Below, piece after piece: positions 50,673 through 63,507 of a stretch of DNA of 64,000 nt. The translations under genes were made by a program, and so were the position numbers. How positions within the stretch are numbered: the stretch's first letter is position 1; every line of letters begins with the position of its first letter. The stretch is taken from positions 1 to 64,000 of the forward strand of contig NZ_MKZO01000002.1 of NCBI RefSeq assembly GCF_001941965.1. Reading direction: 5' to 3'. The notes beneath the pieces were generated by a model that saw only the letters and a list, made by a program, of their open reading frames with translations, ran no database searches and was not told the origin of the DNA. The DNA comes from Pseudomonas putida. GTDB taxonomy: Bacteria; Pseudomonadota; Gammaproteobacteria; Pseudomonadales; Pseudomonadaceae.

Positions 50673-50753
50673 AGGGCCTCATCGCTGGCAAGCCAGCTCC
50701 CACAGTGTCCGCGGCGCCGCTGAACCTTGTGGGAGCTGGCTTGCCAGCGATGG
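50673..50753. repeat. REP pair upstream of the LysE exporter
   Basis: GGCCTCATCGCTGGCAAGCC...CCCACAG and TTGTGGGAGCTGGC...CCAGCGATGG arms between the LysE and NUDIX genes. Confidence 0.92.
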
Positions 50754-50757
50754 TGGT

Positions 50758-51156
50758 TCAGTCACCACGATATAGCGGCAGAATCAAATCCCGGGTCAAC
50801 GGCGCCAGCTCCAGTTCCCCGGCACTCACACCATCCACCCACACCGCCTCTTCGATCTCGGCAGCAGGCTTGACCTCCCCCGCCGTCTCCACCCGAAACA
50901 GCTCGCACACCACCTCGAACCCCGGCTCGTTCGCGGCCGGTGCGCTGAAGTTGCCGAGATAACTGGCCTGCGCCTCATCGATGCGCAACCCCAGCTCCTC
51001 GAACAGCTCCCGCGCCAGCGCCTTGACCGGCGCTTCGTCCGCCTCGATCTTGCCCCCCGGCTGCATGAACGCCAGGGTGCCGCGCTTGCGTACCAGCAGG
51101 GTCTGTCCGCGCGGGTCGATCAACAGGGCGGCAGCGATACGGATGGTCTTGCTCAT
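50758..51156 (-). CDS. NUDIX hydrolase
   Basis: A 132-aa NUDIX pyrophosphohydrolase. The complete box G-x5-E-x7-REUxEExGU spans residues 35-57 (GKIEADE...ARELFEELGL). It hydrolyses a nucleoside-diphosphate-linked compound, exact substrate unknown. The coding region ends against a REP element. It is divergent from lhr. Confidence 0.92.
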   Translation of the reverse strand: MSKTIRIAAALLIDPRGQTLLVRKRGTLAFMQPGGKIEADEAPVKALARELFEELGLRIDEAQASYLGNFSAPAANEPGFEVVCELFRVETAGEVKPAAEIEEAVWVDGVSAGELELAPLTRDLILPLYRGD

Positions 51157-51262
51157 GGCGACAGCTCACAGCGAAAAAAAAGACGGGCAAGGATCCCACG
51201 CCCGCACTACAGCTGACCAGTGGCCTCTTGCAAGCCTTCGACAAAGGCCGCATAACCAGAGG

Positions 51263-55534
<4,272 letters not shown>

Positions 55535-55600
55535 CTGGATACAATTCCCCATCCGCTATATGGTTTATGGCTTGCCTGACGTGCCCCACAAGGAAACCGT

Positions 55601-57220
55601 ATGAGCCTGTCACTCCTGAGCCGCTACGCCTTCTTCGTCGCCTGCGTCATCTTCACCCTCGCCTGCCTGCCCTTCCTGCATCACGACTGGCTCTGGCCGT
55701 TCGCCCTGACCACCGGGGTGCTGAGCCTGATCGGGCTGTTCGACCTGCTGCAGAAGCGCCATGCGGTACGGCGCAATTATCCGATCCTCGGCAATATCCG
55801 CTACCTGGTCGAAGGCATCCGCCCGGAGATCCGCCAGTACCTGCTGGAATCCGACAGCGATGCCCTGCCGTTTTCCCGGGCGCAGCGTTCGCTGGTGTAT
55901 GCCCGCGCAAAGAACGAGCAGTCGGACAAGCCGTTCGGCACCCTGATCGATGTGTACCAATCCGGCTTCGAGTTCATCGGCCATTCCATGCGCCCGGCAC
56001 CGCTGACCGACCCCACCGCGTTCCGGGTGATCGTCGGCGGGCCGCAGTGCACCCAGCCGTATTCGGCGTCGGTGTTCAATATTTCGGCGATGAGCTTCGG
56101 CTCGCTGAGCGCCAACGCGATCCGCGCCCTGAACATGGGGGCCAAGCTGGGCAATTTCGCCCATGACACCGGCGAGGGCAGCATCAGCCCCTATCACCGC
56201 GAACATGGCGGCGACCTGACCTGGGAGCTGGGCAGCGGCTATTTCGGCTGTCGCACCGCCGATGGCCGCTTCGATCCCGAGCGCTTCGCCGCGCAGGCAC
56301 AGAACCCGCAGGTGCGCATGATCGAGATCAAGATGAGCCAGGGCGCCAAGCCCGGCCATGGCGGCATCCTGCCCAAGCACAAGGTGACCAAGGAAATCGC
56401 CGAGACCCGCGGCATCATGATGGGCGAGGACTGCGTATCGCCGTCACGGCACAGCGCGTTCTCCACGCCGATCGAACTGATGCACTTCATCGCCCAGTTG
56501 CGTGAGCTGTCCGGCGGCAAGCCGGTGGGCTTCAAGTTCTGCCTGGGCCATCCGTGGGAGTTCATGGGCATCGCCAAGGCCATGCTGGAGACCGGCATCC
56601 TCCCCGACTTCATCGTGGTCGACGGCAAGGAAGGCGGCACCGGCGCGGCGCCGGTGGAGTTCACCGACCATATCGGCGTGCCGCTGCGCGAGGGCCTGCT
56701 GTTCGTGCACAACACCCTGGTCGGCCTGAACCTGCGCGACAAGATCAAGCTCGGTGCCAGCGGCAAGATCGTCAGCGCCTTCGATATCGCCAGCGTCCTG
56801 GCCATCGGCGCCGACTGGGCCAACTCGGCGCGGGGCTTCATGTTCGCCATCGGCTGCATCCAGTCGCAGAGCTGCCATACCAACAAATGCCCGACCGGCG
56901 TCGCCACCCAGGACGGCCTGCGCCAGCGCGCCCTGGTGGTGCCGGACAAGGCCGAGCGGGTGTTCAACTTCCATCGCAATACGCTCAAGGCCCTGGCCGA
57001 GATGCTCGCCGCCGCCGGTCTCGATCACCCGTCGCAACTGGAGGCCAAGCACCTGGTGCGGCGCATGTCGGCCACCGAGATCAAGCTGTTCTCCCAGTTG
57101 CATGTGTTCCTCAAGCCGGGTGAGCTGCTCAGTGGCGAGATCAGCGGCGAGTTCTACCAGCGCATGTGGCGCATGGCGCGGGCGGACAGCTTCGAGCCGC
57201 ACAGCGAAGCGGCGGCTTGA
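55601..57220 (+). CDS. FMN-binding glutamate synthase-family protein (membrane-anchored)
   Basis: A 539-aa protein like the FMN/Fe-S half of glutamate synthase (GltB C-terminal region). Two N-terminal hydrophobic helices (about 8-25 and 29-46) suggest membrane attachment. The FMN barrel carries SAMSFGSLS (as ISAMSFGSLS), GEGSISPYH, GAKPGHGG and DGKEGGTGAAP. The Fe-S ligands Cys419, Cys425 and Cys430 match the 3Fe-4S site of GltS. There is no glutaminase domain. Electron partner and product are unknown; it resembles B. subtilis YerD-type proteins. Confidence 0.9.
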   Translation: MSLSLLSRYAFFVACVIFTLACLPFLHHDWLWPFALTTGVLSLIGLFDLLQKRHAVRRNYPILGNIRYLVEGIRPEIRQYLLESDSDALPFSRAQRSLVYARAKNEQSDKPFGTLIDVYQSGFEFIGHSMRPAPLTDPTAFRVIVGGPQCTQPYSASVFNISAMSFGSLSANAIRALNMGAKLGNFAHDTGEGSISPYHREHGGDLTWELGSGYFGCRTADGRFDPERFAAQAQNPQVRMIEIKMSQGAKPGHGGILPKHKVTKEIAETRGIMMGEDCVSPSRHSAFSTPIELMHFIAQLRELSGGKPVGFKFCLGHPWEFMGIAKAMLETGILPDFIVVDGKEGGTGAAPVEFTDHIGVPLREGLLFVHNTLVGLNLRDKIKLGASGKIVSAFDIASVLAIGADWANSARGFMFAIGCIQSQSCHTNKCPTGVATQDGLRQRALVVPDKAERVFNFHRNTLKALAEMLAAAGLDHPSQLEAKHLVRRMSATEIKLFSQLHVFLKPGELLSGEISGEFYQRMWRMARADSFEPHSEAAA

Positions 57221-57365
57221 GAGACATCCAGTAACATCCCACCGTTGCAATCTCCGCCAAAACTGCCCACCCTCCGCGCCGCCGATCGGTAAAGACCGAC
57301 GGCGCGGAACCGGGGATCGCTGCCGTCGATCCTCTACTGAAACACCCTGTGCAAGAGCCCTCGCC

Positions 57366-58490
57366 ATGACCAACGCCCGCGACCATCGAATCGACTTCTT
57401 CCGGGGCCTGGCGCTGGTCTTCATCTTCTGGGACCACATTCCCGGCAACCCGCTGGCCAACCTGACCGTGCGCAATTTCGGCTTCAGCGATGCGGCGGAG
57501 ATCTTCGTGTTCCTCGCCGGCTACGCGGCGGTGCTGGCCTATGGCAAGGTGGCGCTGCGCGATGGCTGGGTGGTGGCCTGCGTGCGCATCCTGCGCCGGG
57601 CGTGGGTGCTGTACGTGGTGCATATCTTCCTGCTGGTGCTGCTGATGGGCATTGTCTTCGTCGCCAACAACCATGTGGAAACCCGCGACATGATCGAGGA
57701 AATGGGGCTCTACTATTTCCTCGGCAACCCGCAGCAGGCACTGGTGGACGAGTTGCTGCTGCGCTTCAAGCCCAACCTGATGGACCCGTTGCCGCTGTAC
57801 ATCCTGCTGCTGCTCGGCCTGCCGCTGGTGCTGCCGTTGCTGATGAGGAAGGCGGAGTACGTGGTCGGGGTGTCGGCGGCGCTGTACCTGATGGCGCCGA
57901 TGTTCCAGTGGAACCTGGCGGCCCAGGAAGGCGGGGTGTGGTTCTTCAATCCGCTGGCCTGGCAGTTGCTGTTCATCCTCGGCGGTGCGGTGGCGATTAA
58001 CGGGCAGCGCGCGCAGGCGCCGGAGTTACGGCCATTGCTGCGTCAGCCGTTGTTCGTGGTCTCGGCGGTCTACGTAGCGGTCTGTGCGGCGATCGCCCTG
58101 TCGTGGCGTTGGCCCGAGGTGCATGACGCGGTGATGCCGAAGGTGCTGGCGGAGTGGTTGTACCCGATCAGCAAGACCAACCTGTCGCCGGCGCGCTTGC
58201 TGCATTTCCTCGCCTTGGCGTACTGCACGGCGAAGCTGCTGCCGAGCGGGCCCTGGGTGGAAACCTGGCTGGCGCGGCAGAGCTGCCGGATGGGACGGTA
58301 TTCGCTGGAGGTGTTCTGCTTCGGCGTGCTGCTGGCACCGTTGGCGGATATGGGCAATGCGCTGGCGGGTGATCATTGGGCGATGCAGGTACTGACCGCA
58401 TTGCTGGGGCTTGGGTTGATGATGGGGCTGGCTTTGTGGCTGGACTGGAACAAGCAACTGACCCGAGTCGTGCCAGCCAGGGCGGTGTGA
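57366..58490 (+). CDS. OpgC-family membrane acyltransferase-like protein
   Basis: Integral membrane protein, 374 aa, about ten hydrophobic helices. The start RDHRIDFFRGLALVFIFWDH and the following GFSDAAEIFVFLAGY are diagnostic of the OpgC family, whose founding member succinylates osmoregulated periplasmic glucans. The true substrate here is unknown, since no opgGH genes are nearby. ATG 57366; the frame is open farther upstream only through the preceding gene. Confidence 0.88.
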   Translation: MTNARDHRIDFFRGLALVFIFWDHIPGNPLANLTVRNFGFSDAAEIFVFLAGYAAVLAYGKVALRDGWVVACVRILRRAWVLYVVHIFLLVLLMGIVFVANNHVETRDMIEEMGLYYFLGNPQQALVDELLLRFKPNLMDPLPLYILLLLGLPLVLPLLMRKAEYVVGVSAALYLMAPMFQWNLAAQEGGVWFFNPLAWQLLFILGGAVAINGQRAQAPELRPLLRQPLFVVSAVYVAVCAAIALSWRWPEVHDAVMPKVLAEWLYPISKTNLSPARLLHFLALAYCTAKLLPSGPWVETWLARQSCRMGRYSLEVFCFGVLLAPLADMGNALAGDHWAMQVLTALLGLGLMMGLALWLDWNKQLTRVVPARAV

Positions 58491-58496
58491 GCCTTT

Positions 58497-58601
58497 TGGG
58501 GCCGCTTTGCGGCCCTTCGCGGGCAAGCCACGCTCCTACTTTGGAACGCGATCTCCTGTAGGAGCGTGGCTTGCCCGCGAAGGACCGCAAAGCGGTCCCC
58601 A
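58497..58601. repeat. Second-family inverted repeat pair (GTAGGAGCGTGGCTTGCCCG type)
   Basis: GGGGCCGCTTTGCGGCCCTT...GCCACGCTCCTAC and the inverse TGTAGGAGCGTGGCTTGCCC...AAAGCGGTCCCC have about 22 bp between them. It is the same family as the inner arms at 35132-35310 and lies at convergent gene ends. Confidence 0.9.
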
Positions 58602-59939
58602 TCAAATCTTCAGCCAGTGATAAATACCCGCCAACCCCAGCAAAAAAACCGGCCCCACATACAGCGCCACCCGCAGATCCCCGAAATACCCCATCACCCC
58701 CAGCACCAGCCCGAGAAACCCCAGGGCCAGGTACGAACTCCACGGCCACAGCCACATCGGATAGCCCAGCCGCCCGCGTTCTTCCGGGCTCAACCCGGCA
58801 CGGAACCTGAGCTGCGCCAGCAGAATCACCGCCCAGGTCCAGATCGCACCAAAGGTGACGATGGCTGTGGCCCAGAGAAACACCTGCTCCGGCACCAGGT
58901 AATTGCCCAACACGCCCAGCAGCAACACGGCAAGCGACAGCAGCAAGGCATTGCGCGGCACGCCATTCGCGGTGGTGCGCCCAAGCAACGCCGGTGCCTG
59001 GCCCTTCTCCGCCAGCGCACAGAGCATTCTCCCGGTACTGAAGATCGCCGCATTGCACGCCGACAACGCCGCGGTGATCACCACGAAATTGATCAGCCCC
59101 GCCGCCGTGCGGATCCCCAGGCGCTCGAAGGTCAGCACGAACGGGCTGCCACCACTGCCAATGCCGTGCCAGGGATAGATCGACAGGATCACCAGCAGCG
59201 CGCCGACATAGAACAGCAGCACCCGCCAGAACATTGAGCCGATGGCCCGGGGAATGGTGGTTTCCGGCTGTTTCGTCTCTCCGGCAGCCAGGCCGACCAA
59301 CTCAGTGCCGAAGTAGGCGAACATCACCAGTTGCAGCGACATCAGCACCCCGCCCCAGCCATTGGGCATGAAGCCGTCATGCCGCCAGAGGTTGGCGATC
59401 CCCGTGGCCACGCCGTCGTTGCCCAGACCAAAGGCGATGATGCCAATCCCGCCGAGGATCAGGGCGATGATGGTGACCACCTTGATCAGCGCGAACCAGA
59501 ACTCGAATTCACCGAAGGCGCGCACCGCCAGCAGGTTGATCGCGCCCATGCTGCCCAGCGCCGCCAGGGCCCAGAGCCAGCGCGCTGTATCGGGGAACCA
59601 GACGCCCATGTAGATGGCCACCGCGCTGATTTCCGCGACGCAGATCACCATCAGGGCGAACCAGTAGTTCCAGCCGGTGAGAAAGCCCGCCAGCGGGCCA
59701 AGGTAGTCGTGGGCATAACGGCTGAACGAACCGGCCACGGGGTTGTGCACCGCCAGTTCGCCAAGGGCGCGCATGATCACCAGGATCACCAGGCCGCCGG
59801 CGAGGTAAGCCAGGAGAATTGCCGGCCCGGCCATTTCGATGGCCTTGGCCGAGCCGAGAAAAAGACCGACGCCGATACAGGCACCGAGGGCGATCAGGCG
59901 CACATGGCGCTCGCCCAGTTCACGCTTCAGGGTGGACAT
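58602..59939 (-). CDS. Amino acid permease (APC superfamily, AAT/ProY-like)
   Basis: A 445-aa proton-coupled importer with about 12 hydrophobic helices. HVRLIALGACIGVGLFLGSA at the N-terminus, GTELVGLAAGETKQPETTIP and FSTGRMLCALAEKGQAP are typical of the AAT family (ProY, AroP, LysP). Substrate cannot be assigned from sequence alone. It is monocistronic, read toward the repeat pair. Confidence 0.92.
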   Translation of the reverse strand: MSTLKRELGERHVRLIALGACIGVGLFLGSAKAIEMAGPAILLAYLAGGLVILVIMRALGELAVHNPVAGSFSRYAHDYLGPLAGFLTGWNYWFALMVICVAEISAVAIYMGVWFPDTARWLWALAALGSMGAINLLAVRAFGEFEFWFALIKVVTIIALILGGIGIIAFGLGNDGVATGIANLWRHDGFMPNGWGGVLMSLQLVMFAYFGTELVGLAAGETKQPETTIPRAIGSMFWRVLLFYVGALLVILSIYPWHGIGSGGSPFVLTFERLGIRTAAGLINFVVITAALSACNAAIFSTGRMLCALAEKGQAPALLGRTTANGVPRNALLLSLAVLLLGVLGNYLVPEQVFLWATAIVTFGAIWTWAVILLAQLRFRAGLSPEERGRLGYPMWLWPWSSYLALGFLGLVLGVMGYFGDLRVALYVGPVFLLGLAGIYHWLKI

Positions 59940-60143
59940 TAGGGAATCCTCGCTGTTCAGGACAGGAACCAGCCCACCACCCTAGTCAGACGAGGCGCGT
60001 GCAAACGATCAACCATCAGAACAGGACATTTCCCACCACGTTTTGGGAAATGCCCGACGATCCCCAACAATTTTTTCCCGCCCCCCGGCCAGCGTCTAAG
60101 CTTCAGCCAAAGCAAGAGAAATAACGAAATCAGGCTTAAGACT

Positions 60144-63100
60144 ATGGGCGCACAGTGGCACTCGGATAACGGCAGTAACCTGGCAGCCGCTGAACAATCG
60201 GAAGTACCGCCGTCCCCACCGCCACCGCCGCGCCGCTCCCGGTTGCGTTTCCTGTGGTGGCTGATCCTGTTGATCGTGCTGATCACCCTGGGCCTGCTGG
60301 CCTACGCGGCGAGCAAGGAAATGCAGACCTCGGCTATCCAGTCCCGAGAATTCAGCCGCTTTGCCGCGACCCTGAGCTATTCGATGCACAAGGGCCCGAG
60401 CGACGCCATGGTCTATCCCGGCGACGGCCCCTTCGACAAACGCCTGGGCTACAGCGCCCTTGGCGAATTCATCCCGCGCCTGTTGAAGCGGGACTACGTG
60501 GTGGTGGAACAGACGCGCTTTTCCCCGGCGCTGATGAACTACGTCGATCACGGCTTTTTCGTGCCCTATACCGAGAAAATCCAGAGCGGCCTGAGCATCA
60601 CCGACTGCAAGGGCAGCGTGCTCTACCAGTACCAGTACCCGCAGCACCTGTATCCGGACTTCGCCTCGATCCCGCCGGTGATGGTGCACAGCCTGCTGTT
60701 CATCGAGAACCGCGACCTGCTCGACCCCAACGATCCCAAGGGCAATCCGGCGGTGGACTGGCCGCGTTTCGCCAAGGCCGCCTATACCCAGGTCGCCAAG
60801 TACCTGGCCCTGCCCGGCCAGTCGGCCGGCGGCAGCACCCTGGCGACCCAGTTGGAAAAATATCGCCATTCACCGGACGGCCTGACCGTCTCCGGCGCCG
60901 AGAAGATCCGCCAGATGATCTCCGCCAGCGTGCGCGCCTACCAGGACGGGCCGCAGACCCTGGAAGCGCGCCAGCGCATCGTCCGCGACTACCTCAACAG
61001 CGTGCCGCTGTCGGCGGTGCCGGGGCATGGCGAAGTGCATGGCATGGCCGAGGGCCTGCGGGTCTGGTACGGCGCCGACTTCGCCGAGGTCAACCGCCTG
61101 CTGGCGTCCACCGCCACCGACCCGGACACCCTTGCCGCCCGCGGCCTGGCCTTGCGCCAGGTGCTCTCGCTGATGATCGCCCAGCGCCGGCCTTCGCACT
61201 TCCTGTCCAAGGGCCGCAACGAGCTGGCGACCCTGACCGACAGCCATATCCGCCTGCTCGCGGCCAACAACATCATCGACAAACCGCTGTCTGACGCCGC
61301 CCTGGCAAGCAAGGCGATCTACCGCGACTGGGTGGCCCAGCCGACCATCGTGCCGATCGTCACCAACAAGGGCATCAGCGTGGCCCGCAGCCGCCTGTCG
61401 AGCATGCTCAACCGGCCGCTGTACGACCTCGACCGCCTCGACCTGTCGGCCACCAGCACCTTGCAATCGGATTTGCAGGAACAGATCAGCCAGTACCTGC
61501 GTGACCTCGCCAACCCCGAGTTCGCGGCGAAAATGGGCCTGTTCGGCGAGCGCCTGCTGACCCCCACCAGTACCACCCAGGTGCGCTACAGCTTCACCCT
61601 GATGGAGCGCACCCCGGACGGTTCGCGGGTGCGGGTGCAGACCGACAGCACCGACCAGCCCTTCGATATCAACGAAGGCAGCAAGCTGGAACTGGGCTCC
61701 ACCGCCAAGCTTCGGGTGCTGACCAGCTACCTGGAGATCATCTCCGAGCTGCATGACCGCTACGGCAAGATGTCGGTGCCGGAGTTGAAGAAGGTCGAGG
61801 TCGCCGATGTCGACTTCATCACTCGCTGGGCCATCGACTGGCTGATCCAGAACAAGGACCGCGATATCAGCGCGATGCTCGACGCTGCCCTGGAACGCAA
61901 GTATTCCGCCAGCCCCGGCGAGGCCTTCTTCACCGGCGGCGGCCTGCATGTATTCAACAACTTCCGCAAGGAAGACAACGGGCGCATCCCGACGCTCAAG
62001 GACGCCTTGCGCGAGTCGATCAACCTGCCGTTCATCCGTCTGATGCGCGACCTGGTGCGCTACAGCACCTACCAGGCGCCGGGCAACAGCGCGGCCTTGC
62101 TGAAAGACGATGCCGAACCGCGGCGCCAGGAGTACCTGGCCCGTTTCGCCGACCGCGAAGGCACAGATTTCCTGCGCCGCTTCTGGAAAAAGTACCAGCG
62201 CAAGACCTCGCAGGAACGCCTGGATACCTTCCTCGATGGCCTGCGGGTCACGCCGATCCGCCTCGCCGCCGTGCATCGCTACCTGTTCCCGGAAGCCGAC
62301 CAGACCACCTTCAACGCCTTCGTCCGCGCCCATATGAAAAAAGAGGGCGTGGTCGCCAAGCCGGCCGGCGGCAAGAAGGATCCGCTCAGCGACGAGCGCC
62401 TGGAAACCCTCTACGCTTCCTACGGCCCGGGCAAGTACGACCTGCCGGACCAGGGCTTTATCGCCAAGTCGCATCCGCTGGACCTGTGGCTGGTCGGCTA
62501 CCTGCTCAAGCACCCCAGCGCCAGCTTCCAGGAAGCGACGATGGCCAGCCATTTCGAGCGCCAGGAAGTCTACGGCTGGCTGTTCAAGAGCAAGCACAAG
62601 GGCGCGCGCGACAGTCGTATCCGCACCCTGGTGGAGGTGGAGGCGTTCCTCGATATCCATCAGCGCTGGAAGCGTGTCGGTTATCCCTTCGATCACCTGG
62701 TGCCCTCGCTGGCCACCGCCATCGGCAGCTCCGGCGACCGTCCGGCGGCCCTGGCCGAGCTGATCGGGATCATCCAGAACGATGGCGTACGTTTGCCGGT
62801 GTTGCGCATCGATACCCTGCATTTCGCTGCGAGTACGCCGTATGAAGTGAGCCTCGCCGGGGACCCGGATCGGGGCGAGCGGGTGCTGTCCGTGGACGTG
62901 GCCCGGGCGTTGCGCGGCGCGCTGTCGCAGGTGGTGGATGCCGGTACGGCGCGCCGGGTGTCGGGGACCTTCAAGCTGGATGACGGCACCGTGCTGACCA
63001 TGGGCGGCAAGACCGGGACCGGGGATAACCGGATCGAAAGCTTTGGTGCGGGAGGCCGGCTGATCGGCTCGCGCTCGCTGAACCGCACGGCGACCTTCGT

Positions 63101-63311
63101 GTTCTATCTCGGCGACAACCACTTCGGCACCCTGACCGCATTCGTACCGGGGCGGGCGGCGGAGTCGTTCAAATTCACCTCGGCGCTGCCGGTGCAGGTG
63201 CTCAAGGGCATGGCGCCGATGCTGCTGCCGTATCTCAAGCCGGGCGGCAATACCCAGTGCTCGGTGCCGTTGACGGCGGAGCCCGGGTCGAGTGTTACCC
63301 AGGCACATTAA
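60144..63311 (+). CDS. Large class A PBP-like protein with transglycosylase and transpeptidase domains
   Basis: A 1055-aa envelope protein. A Pro-rich cytoplasmic tip (residues 20-30) and one membrane helix (about 35-56) precede a GT51-like domain and a penicillin-binding domain. Transpeptidase motifs are complete: Ser519-x-x-Lys522 (GSTAK), SIN at 625-627 and KTGT at 956. The glycosyltransferase motifs are altered: IENRD with Glu188, GGSTLATQLEKY near 229, and AEKIRQ where RKxxE is expected, with Gln257 in place of the second catalytic Glu. The length exceeds usual PBP1 proteins by 200-300 residues, mostly between SxN and KTG. Function inferred as peptidoglycan synthesis or remodelling. Confidence 0.82.
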   Translation: MGAQWHSDNGSNLAAAEQSEVPPSPPPPPRRSRLRFLWWLILLIVLITLGLLAYAASKEMQTSAIQSREFSRFAATLSYSMHKGPSDAMVYPGDGPFDKRLGYSALGEFIPRLLKRDYVVVEQTRFSPALMNYVDHGFFVPYTEKIQSGLSITDCKGSVLYQYQYPQHLYPDFASIPPVMVHSLLFIENRDLLDPNDPKGNPAVDWPRFAKAAYTQVAKYLALPGQSAGGSTLATQLEKYRHSPDGLTVSGAEKIRQMISASVRAYQDGPQTLEARQRIVRDYLNSVPLSAVPGHGEVHGMAEGLRVWYGADFAEVNRLLASTATDPDTLAARGLALRQVLSLMIAQRRPSHFLSKGRNELATLTDSHIRLLAANNIIDKPLSDAALASKAIYRDWVAQPTIVPIVTNKGISVARSRLSSMLNRPLYDLDRLDLSATSTLQSDLQEQISQYLRDLANPEFAAKMGLFGERLLTPTSTTQVRYSFTLMERTPDGSRVRVQTDSTDQPFDINEGSKLELGSTAKLRVLTSYLEIISELHDRYGKMSVPELKKVEVADVDFITRWAIDWLIQNKDRDISAMLDAALERKYSASPGEAFFTGGGLHVFNNFRKEDNGRIPTLKDALRESINLPFIRLMRDLVRYSTYQAPGNSAALLKDDAEPRRQEYLARFADREGTDFLRRFWKKYQRKTSQERLDTFLDGLRVTPIRLAAVHRYLFPEADQTTFNAFVRAHMKKEGVVAKPAGGKKDPLSDERLETLYASYGPGKYDLPDQGFIAKSHPLDLWLVGYLLKHPSASFQEATMASHFERQEVYGWLFKSKHKGARDSRIRTLVEVEAFLDIHQRWKRVGYPFDHLVPSLATAIGSSGDRPAALAELIGIIQNDGVRLPVLRIDTLHFAASTPYEVSLAGDPDRGERVLSVDVARALRGALSQVVDAGTARRVSGTFKLDDGTVLTMGGKTGTGDNRIESFGAGGRLIGSRSLNRTATFVFYLGDNHFGTLTAFVPGRAAESFKFTSALPVQVLKGMAPMLLPYLKPGGNTQCSVPLTAEPGSSVTQAH

Positions 63312-63326
63312 TCTTTGTTGTTCTTG

Positions 63327-63412
63327 AGGGCCTCATCGCTGGCAAGCCAGCTCCCACAGGGTTCAGCAGCGCTGCGGACACTGTGGGAGCTGGCTTGCCG
63401 GCGATGAGGCCC
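63327..63412. repeat. REP pair after the PBP-like gene
   Basis: GGGCCTCATCGCTGGCAAGC...CCACAGGG and ACTGTGGGAGCTGGC...GGCGATGAGGCC arms; the right arm carries one base change (GCCGGCG for GCCAGCG). Confidence 0.92.
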
Positions 63413-63450
63413 TTTGCTTCAACACACCTTTCAGCCCTTGAGCTTGCAAT

Positions 63451-63488
63451 AAGATATATCTTGAGTAATATCTTGAGACATATCGTAA
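63451..63488 (+). promoter_or_regulatory. Candidate operator of the PadR/YqjI-type regulator
   Basis: AAGATATATCTT (63451-63462) is a perfect 12-bp palindrome. ATATCTTGAG occurs twice in direct repeat (63456-63465 and 63468-63477, 12-bp period), followed by ACATATCG. The AT-rich block lies 20-57 bp before the regulator start in an otherwise GC-rich region, as expected for an autoregulatory site. Confidence 0.6.
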
Positions 63489-63507
63489 GCAACCCGGAGC
63501 CCCTCCC

